Source: Prinsepia uniflora (lineage: Eukaryota; Streptophyta; Magnoliopsida; Rosales; Rosaceae). Taken from it: a stretch of 64,000 nucleotides of DNA. The position numbers and the translations under genes were made by a program. The DNA lies in the NCBI GenBank assembly GCA_032719365.1, contig CM064862.1:5420001-5484000 (forward strand). Reading direction: 5' to 3'. The notes beneath the pieces were generated by a model. It ran no database searches. It saw only the letters and a program-made list of their open reading frames with translations, and was not told the origin of the DNA. Within the stretch, counting starts at the first letter, position 1, and every line of letters begins with the position of its first letter. Shown here piece by piece: positions 1-10,198 of the stretch.

Positions 1-1386
1 GATACGTAGGCCGAGGAGGTCGATTGATAGTGGCAGGTTGGGCCGGATGGTGTTTGGATGTTGATCGTGTGGATTGGTGACCTTTGGTCAATTGGGTTGA
101 GTTTGGAATTGTGTTCCCTGGCAGTTGCGGGTTTGGATAACCCGGAGGAGAAGTACCTGAGGGGAACCGTGAGTTGGGGTTTGTGGTATCGTAGTCCTTG
201 TGGATGACTCTGGATGAGGGTTCGTACTCAGAGTGAGGTAGGGATGACCATGGGTAGGTCATGTATTCGGACGAACGGTCAGGATGCCATTGGTTGATCA
301 GAGTAGCGCTGTGGAAGCGCGGTGGACCTAGGCTTCGTGTTGGATCAGGCTAGGTTGGTATGGACAGGTTTGACCATCAGTGGGATTAATTTCGTGGACT
401 CATCTTGATGTGTTAGAAATTCTGAGGCTCGTGCTTGGGATTGTCTAAGATTTGGTGATCGACGACTTTGAGGGTAGTTACTGAGGAGTCCGAGGTTCGT
501 AAGCGTTGATTGTGATTCCGAGAGCTGGTGACTTGTATCCTCGCAGGTGCTCGAAGTGGAACCTCGGGCAAGATGTGATGTGATCATCAGAAGGAGTGAT
601 GATTGACACCCTTTTCGAATGTGCATACACAGTGATTAACCGACATGTGAGTGGTTTGGGTGCGAACATGTGGTTGTGATCCGTAGAAGTTGAGGATCGC
701 CTAAGGCTAGTGGAGTTGAGTTGGGAAACTCGTGGTTGAAATGCCTGGATTTGTAACCTCCCTTAACTTGTATTGTGTTCCGCAGTACAGAAGTACTTGG
801 TGACGCCGAGTGTAGCAAGTATTAGGAGATGGTGTTAAGATGGATTATAGTCGTTGTGATGGCATGGTTGGGGACCATGGTGAGTTCCGTTGAAGGATGA
901 CGGAAGGAAATGAGAAATGAGTGACTATAACTGATTGATAGGAGGTTATTGAAGAGAACCCACAATCTAGACGTGCGGTATAGAAGTCGATTGGATTGGA
1001 TGCAGTTGCTTGAAACCTAGTTAGTAGGATGAGATGACAAGACAGAGGTTGGATATGTTGAGGAAAGTGCTCTGTCTTGTAACAGTGGTGCGTACTTAGT
1101 GACAGACGAGCTGTGAGAATCGGTTGGTGTGGTGTGGGAATATCGCGGGAACGAGATGGATTTGTGATGACCCCAGTGCGATTGTCCTGATGAACTAAAA
1201 GTTGGTTGAGTTGATTCACAGGGAAAGATGTGGTGATAGTTTGGGCACTGTCAGGATATTTTGGATTGGCAGGTACTGGACACCGGGTAGGAGACCCAGG
1301 TGCGAGATCAGTTGGATTTCTCCCCGCTGGTTACAGAGGTACGAGATGTGGAATTTCGGGACGAAATTCTTTTAAGGAGGGTACAT
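1..1386 (+). mobile_element. LARD internal region, 3' part (non-coding)
   Basis: This is the 3' end of the internal region of a large non-autonomous LTR retrotransposon whose 5' part lies before the window. No reading frame resembles gag, protease, reverse transcriptase, RNase H or integrase. The last 254 bases (1133-1386) match 38550-38803 almost base for base, and both copies run directly into an LTR. The end carries the element-type motif 'TTTCGGGACGAAATTCTTTT' followed by the purine tract AAGGAGGG, as in plant Ty3/gypsy chromoviruses of the Tekay/Del type. The lineage assignment is an inference from this motif and the LTR ends. Confidence 0.8.
1374..1386 (+). other. Polypurine tract next to 3' LTR
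   Basis: AAGGAGGGTACAT lies immediately before the LTR start TGTAACGACCCG and would prime plus-strand DNA synthesis. The same position is filled by AAGGAGGGAAGGT at 61294-61306 and, on the minus strand, by the complement of 12288-12301. Confidence 0.75.
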
Positions 1387-4309
1387 TGTAACGACCCGTC
1401 CCGGAAGTCGGGATTAGGATAGTAGGTAATGACTGCTTATAGAAGTTAATCGGTGCTTATTTGGATACTTTTGGACAGTCGGTGCGGAATGACGAGTCTG
1501 TCCCTGGAATGGGCAAAAGGTTGACTTTTAGATCGGGCGGTGAATTGGGCATTGACCGATGACTGTGACGTAGTTTGGGACATCACGAGTCCGTAGACAG
1601 GTGGCAAGCCCGATTCCGACATCCGAGGAGGAAGTTATGATTTTCGGAAGGTTGAGGTCATTTTCGTAATTTGGTTAAAAAGAGGAAAATTGTTGACTTT
1701 TTGTTTGACCCTTAATTTTCACTCAAACCGAGGACCGTTAGATAGATCTCGACGTCCTGAGTACAACGACAGGCGGCATGTGTCGATTGGAGTTCGGACG
1801 ATGAAGTTATGGATCTAAGAACGTGTAGGGCAGAACGGTAATTTGTACAACAAGGGTAAAATGGTCATTGTGATTCCTTGGGATTTGTGCCCAGTTAGTG
1901 GTTGACAAGTGGATGTTCTGGGGAATTCTAACCACAGAGAAGTGGACATCTGTCCTTCTCTAGATGGTGGTAGAACCTTGCACCTTTCAGTTTAAACGGG
2001 TGTTTGTGTGTGCAAGGGTTAAGAAAACCAGAGAAAACAGAGACAGGGAGGATCTTGGAGCCTTAACCCCTCAAACATTTATCAGATAAAGATGGAGTGT
2101 GAAGGAAAGATGGAGGAGAGGGTGTGTTGAAGTGACTGGTGGCCACAGTGAGGCCACGACGGAGCCCACGACAGCGAAAAGAAGAGCAAAGCCGTAAATC
2201 CCCTGTTTTTCCTTTATTTGGGCAACCGTGTTATTCTTGAGTTTTGCCCAATTCAGTCACTGAGATGTGTTGCTGGAGGTCTGGTGAATCGATTGAGGTT
2301 GGTCACGAAGCCTGCTGTGGTCGGGGGACGTTAAGCCGTGAGAGGTAATGTTCAAATTCAAAAATGGTAAGTTGTTACTTATTGATTGTCGATCGATTTG
2401 GTTACTTGAGTGTTGATTTGGAAGTTCAGGTGAACTCCTAGGACGTGAACCCATAGCTAATGGTGGCCGGAGAAGCTAGAACAGAGAAGGGAAAGTTCGA
2501 TCGTGTTGCAAGAATTGGTGATTAATAAATAGACCCCAAGTCTTTGTTTTGTTTGTGCAATTGTGTAGGAAAGACTTGGACGAACCTAATAGGATAAATA
2601 GGGACTAAAAATGGTTGAAAACGGTGAAGATTTAGACGGAAATCGAGTACGCCGGTCTGAACCGGTCTGTCCCAAGGTAGAAGACGACACTGTAGCAGCG
2701 CTTGAGGCCCACGCACAGCCCCTTTGGGTGGCGCGTGCGTGCGCGTGGCTCAGTTTTCGAGGATGGTTTCAACACGACTTTTAAAGTATTCGATGTAACG
2801 AACATTTTGACGTTAGTTTCGAGTCAATCGGATATCGTCTCGATATGTTTCGGGTTGTCCGAAGGTTTTAGGTCTCGGTTAAAAATAGTTAAAAATAAGG
2901 GAAAATTATGGGGCTTAAGTATGACCATTGTGAAGTAGTTGGTGACCTTAGTATGGGTTTTGGACAGGTTCGGGAAAGCCGAGGATAGCGGAATTGTCGG
3001 GAACGGCGTAAGTGCGCGCGTATCGAGGCAACGTCGGAATGGTCTGTGAGTGGACTTTGTTTTCTAACTCTTAATGCATGCATATATGTTTTTATATGTT
3101 TTCTATACGTGATTCTCAGATTTGATTTATGATCTTGATGGTTTACGATTTTGCACGTTTTTCAAGGAAATTATGGAATTTCACGTTCTACGAGATTTCG
3201 ATGGGTATTGTGATTTGAACATGGTTTTAATGATTTGATATCGGGGTTTGAAATACGTTTTGATTTCAATGAAATTAAAGGGGTTTTGGAAAATGACTTC
3301 GGGCTTAGAGGCCCAGTTCAGAAAAGTCGTTTTAAGAAACGTGATTTCGGGTTTTTGAATCGAAATTTCGGATGACGATTCGAGATTCGATTCGGAACTT
3401 GAAGTGGATTCCGGGTTTGGGTTCGGAATGGTTATTTCGGATGCCTTACAGGATGATGGTTGCAGACTCGAATCTGGAAAGGAGATGGATATCAGTTCTG
3501 GGTTTGGATTTGGGATCCTGATAAGATTGCGGATTCGGATTCGAAAATGGAAAGTGGTTTTCAAAAAGTTTTGGATTGGATTTGCTGGATCTGGTTATTG
3601 GGTTTAAAGACCCGGATATGATTATGATGGGGGAGGGCCCAGATTGAGTTTAAAAACTCGGGAGTTTAAAGACTCGAATATTATGATTTTCCCCTGTAGG
3701 CTGTTCAGTTTAAAAACTCGGGAGTTTAAGGACTCGAATTATATTGAGGTCTGGATTGAGTTTAAAGACTCGGGAGTTTAAAGAATCGGATAGATCCAAC
3801 AGGTTCGATGAATGGAAATGTGGTATGGTTTTCAATAAAGATTTTTTGATGGTTTTGGGCTGAGGCCCTGGATTTGGAAAAAGAAACTTGTGTTCGGTTT
3901 TCTTACATGGTTTGATTAACTGGAAGATTGAATGGTTTCATGACTTGGCTTGATATGCATGCATTGGTCTTTTAAAATGGAGGGTATAAATGTATTTGTT
4001 TTATGAACTGTTTTGATCTTATTCTTTATTTTTATCCACTCACACTCTTTTCATGTTTTCGATGCCCGCCAGGTTGTTGCGGCACGGGCTGTTGACCGAG
4101 AGAGTCGGAGACATCACACCAGCGATCCACAGTAGTGCGGTATACTCTGGGAAGACCGGTTACTAGTCGAATGGTAGGATCGAGAATCTCTTGTCCGACT
4201 TACGTGTCACATGAAGGTTGGACGTCAGTTTAGCCTTCGTGTCATGCGTAAGTTAGACGGGATCAGGATTTAGCCCTTAATCCCGGGGGATTAGGGATGG
4301 GTCCTGACA
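1387..4309 (+). mobile_element. 3' LTR of LARD (Ty3/gypsy-like)
   Basis: A 2923-bp LTR that starts TGTAACGACCCGTCCC and ends GGGATGGGTCCTGACA, with TG...CA ends and a polypurine tract in front. Visible modules in order: paired TGACGT-type site at 1566-1585; GC-rich inverted repeat near 2705-2750; conserved AACGAACATTTT block near 2800; GTGAGTGGAC at 3046-3055; palindromic GAGTTTAAAGACTCGG units at about 3648-3790; TATAAA at 3985-3990; ATCCACTCAC at 4034-4043; stem-loop at 4193-4258. A second, heavily interrupted copy of this LTR subfamily begins at 38804. Confidence 0.9.
4193..4258 (+). other. LTR 3'-end stem-loop
   Basis: The arms are GTCCGACTTACG (4193-4204) and CGTAAGTTAGAC (4247-4258), pairing over GTC/GAC and ACTTACG/CGTAAGT with a small internal mismatch. 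The loop contains a further partial inverted repeat (AAGG/CCTT). It occupies the same place, 50-110 bp from the LTR end, as the GTCTGACA/TGTCAGAC hairpin of the other LTRs, but with different paired bases. Confidence 0.6.
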
Positions 4310-5192
4310 CCCTGAGCATGGACTCACGCGTCGGTGAACAGTGTCGTCTTCCTCGCGTGGCCGGTTCACCTGGTTGGCCGGTCCAGTTGGACTGGCGTGA
4401 CTGGTTAAGGCGTTTTCCCGTCTTGTTTTTCGTCCAATCTTCTTCTTTTCAATCCCAAACTTCCTATTTTAATGTTTCCTATCCATTCCAATCCTCAAAA
4501 CCTAAAGAAAACCACTAAATCCTATCCATGTTCAAAGAGGCTCACGGCCTCTGTTTTTCCCAGCCACCCTCACGGCCTCTTCAGCCGTCAACCACCCTCA
4601 AAACCGCCTTAAAAACATCCTAGAAACCTAATAATCATCCCCCCAACATGCAAAGCTAACCATAATGAGGAAATCGAATTAAAAATGGAATTTGGGTAAA
4701 CCGAGTTACCTCTTGGGTTCCATGGCTCCACCGTCCACGGTGGAGTGCTCTTGGCCGGCCACCACGTCCTTAGCATCCTCACTTCACTCTGTCCTCAGTC
4801 ATGACCGAAATGGGAAGGGTTGGATGGATTTTGGGTTCAAACTAAGATTGGGTTGTGGTTGGGTGAAAGGAAGATGAATGATCGATGAAGGGATGTTATG
4901 CATGAAGGAAAATGAATGGCCAATGGATGAATGACACTTGTCACTCATCCATTGATCCACTGAAGAGTAACTAGGCCCACAAAGGACAAAACTTCACTTT
5001 TTGTCTCGTAAAATGTGTCATTGTAAATAGTTCCCCGGAACTTTCGTGAACCGTAACTTCGCCGTTGAACGTCCGAATTCAACGTGCCGTCTGAACGAAA
5101 AGTCAACGATTCGCCCATTCCAAGGGCAAAATCGTCATTTCGCCCGAACGTCCGCTAATCCTCGTCTAATCTCCGATGAGTCTCGCTAATCC
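4310..5192 (-). mobile_element. Truncated LTR fragment, reverse orientation
   Basis: Read on the minus strand this resembles the 5' and middle part of the main LTR family (compare 15792-16950): the 'gaaatgac-ttttgccc' block, a GGATGAATGACA/TGTCACTCATCC palindrome near 4927-4952, and the 'aggaaac...ataggaa' stretch near 4440-4500. It is cut on the left by the element ending at 4309 and on the right joins the TRIM cluster at 5193 without the expected TGTAACGACCCG start. No gene is visible in it. Confidence 0.65.
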
Positions 5193-5274
5193 GGACTTTT
5201 ACAATCCACCCCCCTTAGGGCCCATTGTCCTCGCTGGCAAACTTTCTGGTCGGGGTCTAGCTCTGATACCAAAT

Positions 5275-5618
5275 TATCAGGACCCGACCTTCCTCGGTCA
5301 GGACCCGACTCATCTAGCACCATATTGTCCGCTTTGGGTCTTACCCGCACGGTTTTATTTTCGGGAGCTCATGGTGTAACTTTCCAGGGGGTCACCCATC
5401 ATGAAATTGTACCAACCTCAACTCGCTTAACTTTGGGGTTCCAATCCCCCCCCAAAGCCACTGAGCTCCCAAAAGGCCTCGTGCTAGATAGGTGTGTGCC
5501 TATACCTTTAAGGCACACCACCATCCTTTCCCAGACCATTCCCCCCCCCCCCCCCCCCACCCCACCCCACAGGAATGTGGGATTGTTCACCGTTCCCTCC
5601 AGGACACGAAATTTTACA
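5275..5618 (-). repeat. Cassandra-like LTR copy 2 with 5S-like block
   Basis: 344-bp LTR, minus strand, starting TGTAAAATTTCG and ending GGGTCCTGATA. The middle carries a 5S-rRNA-like stretch (minus strand of about 5380-5435): GTTAAGCGAG, then ATGATGGGTGACCCCCTGG, which corresponds to the 3' half of plant 5S rRNA. After it comes the Cassandra-typical AAAACCGT...CCCAAAGCGGACAATAT. It holds a long C tract near 5541-5558 (G on the sense strand). Confidence 0.7.
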
Positions 5619-5625
5619 ATAAAAT

Positions 5626-5947
5626 TGTCAGGACTCGACCCTCCTCGGTCAGGACCCAACTCATCTAGCACCATATTGTCCGCTTTGGGCCTTGCCCATA
5701 CGGTTTTATTTTCGGGAGCTCATGGTGCAACTTCTCAGGGGGTCACTCATCATGGAATTGCACCAACCTCAACTCGCTTAACTTTGGGATTCCAATCCCC
5801 CCCAAAGCCACTGAGCTCCCAAAAGGCCTCGTTCTAGATAGGTGTGTGCCTACACCTTTAAGGCACACCACCATCCTCTCCCAGACAGTTCCCCATCGCA
5901 GGAATGTGGGATTGTTCACCGTTCCCTCCAGGACACGGACTTTTACA
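5626..5947 (-). repeat. Cassandra-like LTR copy 1
   Basis: 322-bp LTR, minus strand, starting TGTAAAAGTCCGTGTCC and ending GAGTCCTGACA, closely similar to copy 2 and also with the 5S-like stretch. It is preceded on the minus strand by the purine tract AAGGGGGGTGGAT at about 5949-5962 and followed by seven bases (5619-5625) before copy 2. Confidence 0.7.
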
Positions 5948-6018
5948 ATCCACCCCCCTTAGGGCCCAGCGTCCTCATTGGCACACTTTCCTGTCGGGGT
6001 CTGGCTCTGATACCAAAT

Positions 6019-6611
6019 TGTCAGGACCGCTCCCAAATCCCCCGGGATTAACGTGGGACCCGCCTGATCCCGTCTGACACGAAGTGTCAAACCAGGGAAA
6101 TTCCATCTTTAGCCCTCGCCGAGGTAATCAGAGTAAGCCAGGATCGTAGACGGAGGGTAGTGATGTCCCGTCTCTGCTACAGCCCGCATCCGCAATCAAC
6201 CTGAAGGGCATTAAAACATTAAAAGTCGTGAGTGGACAAAATAAAATTTTTATTAAAAACCTTTCTGCATAAAGACGTTTAGGCCCTTCATAAATACATA
6301 CGCATGCATTAGAAAACCGTTTAGTAAAACATTCACAAAAACCTTTTGGAAACACTTACAAAACCTTTCAAGGGTTCATGCCTGGCCCCATAAACCGTCA
6401 TGACCCACAAATCCGTTTGGGTCCTCGACCCGAAATCACAAAACCAGTAATCCTTACATGTGGGAACTCAGCCCAAATCAACGTACGTGGGTCTCAGCCC
6501 AAAACCGTTTCCTGTGAAATACCAAACATAACATACTGGGTCTCTGCCCCAAATCTTTTCTCAGAACATAAAACATAGGGCATCCGCCCTCAAATCACTT
6601 TCCATAAAACC
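6019..6611 (-). mobile_element. Reverse LTR fragment, 3' part (host of nested LARD)
   Basis: On the minus strand this ends GGTCCTGACA at 6019, two bases before a TGGTATCAGAGCC primer site, so it looks like a 5' LTR whose internal domain is the TRIM-like segment at 5948-6018. The 3'-end stem-loop is present at 6072-6092 with one unpaired base. GTGAGTGGAC is at 6238-6247. The LTR is interrupted at 6612-6616 by the TCATA target site of the complete LARD and continues at 21510. Confidence 0.65.
6072..6092 (-). other. LTR 3'-end stem-loop (one mismatch)
   Basis: Arms GTCTGACAC and GTGTCAAAC with a 3-base loop. One G-to-A change in the second arm breaks one pair, the only clear loss of pairing among the copies seen. 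Confidence 0.6.
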
Positions 6612-6669
6612 TCATACGAAAAGACCCATCCCAATCCCCCCAGGATTAGTGCGGGATGACCCTGCTCCC

Positions 6670-6690
6670 GTCTGACACGAAGTGTCAGAC
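6670..6690 (-). other. LTR 3'-end stem-loop
   Basis: Perfect 9-bp stem GTCTGACAC / GTGTCAGAC around a 3-base loop. Flanking TCCC and GGGA can extend the stem past a two-base bulge. Confidence 0.65.
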
Positions 6691-7484
6691 AAGGGATATT
6701 TCCGACCTTTGCCCTCCCGGGCTATCAGAGTACGCCAGGATCTGGAGGAGGTATGTGATATCTCGGTCTCTACTACAGTCCACATTCGATGTCAACCTGA
6801 AGGGCAGTCAAAACATTAAAAGCTGTGAGTGGACAAAACAAGAGTTTATAAAAACAGTTTAACGAGAAGACATTTGTACCCTTCACTAAAAAGCATGCAT
6901 GCATTCGAAAACCATTTAACCAAAGAAACCATATGTGGGAACTAAGCCCAAAACCAAGATTGAAAGAACCATAATGAAAACGACCATACGGGACTCAACC
7001 CAAACCATAGTAAAACCACGTACACGGGCCACTGCCCAAAACCTATGCATATCACATATCATATACCTCATATAGCATACATCATATATACATATAATTT
7101 ACACAACTAATCCTGTCACGGTTTCTACGCACGTGCTACCCAGGTCTCAATCCGAGTCTTTTCAAAGTCAAGATCAATGTCCACAGACCACGGACCCTAC
7201 CTGAGGTAATAGTAACCATAGCCTTCCTGAGAGTAAGGAACCCAATCGGGGGGTGACTCCACTCAGTCGGTGCTCCGTGACTACTCCGGGGTCCACCCAG
7301 GCCAACGACCCTCCCCGGAGGAGATAGAACAAGTAAAGGAAGGTATATGAACATATATATATACATAACATAAATATTCATGCCTGGTTCCCTTGAACCG
7401 TCATGATCCATAACATCCATTAACCAGGGTTCATGTCGGTTCTCATAAACCGTCATGAACCAGAATGACCTCACAAAGGTTCAT

Positions 7485-10198
7485 TGTAACAGCCCGTACC
7501 TTCGGGAAAGGTATAAATGTAATTTTGTGAAAAGATTTGTATAAAAGGACGATTTTGCCCTTGTGAATAGTGTGTCAAAAGTTGACTTTTTGATTTACAG
7601 GTTGGATGAGTGTTGACCATTGATCGTGACGTAGTTTAGGACATCACGAGTCCGTAGACAGGTGGCAGGTCCGATTTGGACAATCGGAGGAAAAGTTATG
7701 ACGTTTGGAAGATTGAGGGCGTAACCGTAATTTTGACTATTAGAGGAAAATGTTGACTTTTTAGTGGACTTGTGATTTTCACGTAGACCGAGGACCGTTA
7801 GATAGGTCTCGACGTCCTGAGTACAACGACAGGCGGCACGCTGTCATCGGACGTCAGACGGAATAGTTATGGGTCTGGAAAGTTTGAGGGCAAAATGGTA
7901 ATTTCTAAACCTATGGGCAATTTGGTCTTTTTATCTCCCAATCAGATAGGAACAAGTGGCTTGAGTGGATTGGGATATTTGTACTGATGTCCATGGGGAA
8001 GTGGACACGTGGTGGTGAGCTAGAGGGTTCTGGGAGTGTCTAAAATACACACGGTCACAAACTGTCCATTTTTTTGAACCGTGCATTTGGCTTGAGAAAC
8101 AGAAACAGAGAGGAAGGAAGTGAAAGTTTGTGATCGATTCAGAGTGTGGGTGAGAGTTTGGTGAGTTGTGAGAGTGAGAGAGAGAAGAAAGGGAGTTGGT
8201 GACTGAGTCTGGGAGTGGAATCGTGCACGGAGACACGGTGGTCGGAGGTTCGTGTTCTCAGAGAAAACAGAGGAGACCGTAGGACAGAGGCGGTGGTTGT
8301 ACCGTGTTGTGGTTCAATCCCAGCTGAGGAGGAGTTAGGACGACTGCAGAGGACTTGTTGGACACCGTGGCACACAGCGGTGCAGACGACGGAGGAAGAG
8401 TCGCAGGTGAGATCCCATTCCCCTGTTTTTCCCGTTTTCTTGTTTTAAAAGTCGTGGACTTTGGGCTAGAGTCGAGGACTTTGGTGAGTGATGTGAGCTT
8501 CAGGGAGGTCCTAGGAGTCGTCTAGGATGGTCGCCGTGACGGGGGAAGGCCTGGGTGGCCGGAGGCCAAAACAGGGCTTACAGGCAGTTTTGTTCCAGGT
8601 TGAAGACAATGGGTTTTGGGCTTCGATTTTTAAGTTTTAGGACGGGAATAGATTGCTAGGAACTAGACGCAGCTAACAGGATTAAAATGGTGGAAATTGG
8701 TGGAGGAATGGAGGAGAACCGGGTGACTCGAGGAAGACGATGCACTGTAGCTGGCGCTTGAGGCCCACGCGCAGCCACTTTGGGCGGTGCGGTAGGCCCA
8801 CGCGCAGCCACTTTGGTCGGCGCGTGGGGGCACGTGGGGAGGATTCTGAGCAAACGTCCAACATGGTTTTTGTTCTAAATGTTGTAAGAAATACATTGGG
8901 ACAAGTTCCGGGTTAATCGGACAATGTTACGGGATAGTTCGAGGATCCTGAAGGTTTAGGGTTTAAGTTTAAAGTACGTATAAATTCCCGAAAATGTGGG
9001 GAAATTAGGGTTAGCATATTTGACGTATTTGTGACCCTATTTGGTGCCTATTGACAGGACGGGAGACGCCTGAGACGGTCGAGGAGCGCACGGAGCGCGA
9101 TTGACATTTTCTGATTCGTGAGTGGACTCTTTCTTTTCTTACGAGCATGCCTAACTGTTTTATTTCTGTTTTATGGTTTAAAGTATGTTTTTATGCTTGT
9201 TAATGATGAATATATGTGATTGCTATGCTTGCATGTTTTTCGAGACATTTTCGGGCTTTTGCACGTTTTTTTAGGAAAAAAAGGTTTTCTGGTTTTGATG
9301 CTATAATTGTTTTCTGACGGTTACAAATGGATTATGAAATATGATTTTTGGTAATCACGGGTTTCGGTTTTAAAAGTGGAATTTCGGATTTGGGTTCGGA
9401 ATGACGGTTCTGGATGCCGGAAGGGCATCAGACTAGTGATTTCGGATTCGGATTTGGAGACTGATTTAGAATTGGTTTTGAATTGGATTTGCTGGATCTG
9501 GATATTGGGTTTAAAGACCCAGAGTATATTTGACGGGGGACGGGCCTGGATTGAGTTTAAAGACTCGGGAGTTTAAAGACTCGGATATTTACGATATTAC
9601 CCCCGTAGGCCTATTGAGTTTAAAGACTGGGGAGTTTAAAGACTCGGATTACATTTGAGGCCTGGTTGAGTTTAAAGACTCGGATAGACCCAGCAAGTTT
9701 GATCGGACTTTGATATTTGTGGATTTGGTTTTATGATACGATCTTAGCATACTGGTTATACTGTTTTATGTCGTGGTTTTCTGATACTTCGTTAGGCATG
9801 CATGTTTTTAAAACGGAGGGAAAAATCTTATGGTTTTCTTAACTCTGGTTTGATGATAAACTGTTTTTGAAACTTGTATTTCTTCTAGTCCGCTCACACT
9901 TTTTGTTTTTTTTTTTAACTTACCCTCCAGGTCGTGGTGATAGCGCTTGGGTGAACGTTGAGGCATGGATCGAGGCATAGAGCTTACGACGTTCTTCCGT
10001 TGCGAGATTAGCCCTAGTAGGATTTTGTGCCTGTTTGTATAAACTATGCTCTGAATTACGGTTGTATTATAATTCTCCCTTGTCTGATAATTATGCTTAT
10101 GGTTGTATTGAGGTTATTTTGGTACTTTAAGTGTGATTATCAGACGGGAGCAGGGTTCGTCCCGGGTATCGAGGTGATAGTTGGGACGGGTCCTGACA
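7485..10198 (+). mobile_element. Solo LTR (2714 bp), TSD TTCAT
   Basis: Starts TGTAACAGCCCGTACC and ends GGGACGGGTCCTGACA. TTCAT is present directly on both sides (7480-7484 and 10199-10203), and neither primer site nor purine tract follows, so this is a solo LTR left by LTR-LTR recombination. Modules: paired TGACGT-type site 7627-7646; duplicated GC-rich inverted repeat 8757-8830; GTGAGTGGAC 9118-9127; GAGTTTAAAGACTCGG units about 9552-9680; GTCCGCTCAC 9888-9897; long-loop stem 10082-10145. The target lies exactly at the start of a TTCATGCCGG palindromic unit. Confidence 0.9.
10082..10145 (+). other. LTR 3'-end stem-loop, covaried stem
   Basis: The arms GTCTGATAAT (10082-10091) and ATTATCAGAC (10136-10145) form a perfect 10-bp stem with a 44-base loop. 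Compared with the GTCTGACAC form, both arms changed so that pairing is kept. Confidence 0.65.

Larger units (their letters stand above)
5193..6018 (-). mobile_element. Rearranged Cassandra-like TRIM
   Basis: Minus-strand order is: primer site and 71-bp internal domain (6018-5948), LTR copy 1 (5947-5626), a 7-bp spacer, LTR copy 2 (5618-5275), then primer site and the same 71-bp internal domain again (5274-5204), ending in only 11 bases of a third LTR start (TGTAAAAGTCC). The internal domain has TGGTATCAGAG (initiator-Met type) and a purine tract AAGGGGGGTGGAT. Cassandra TRIMs are known by a 5S-rRNA-like LTR and this kind of short internal domain. The int-LTR-LTR-int order is not a normal insertion. 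Confidence 0.7.

Noticed and set aside
5380..5435. 5S rRNA gene
   Set aside because: Only the 3' half of 5S rRNA is recognisable and it sits inside a Cassandra-like LTR, a known property of these TRIMs.
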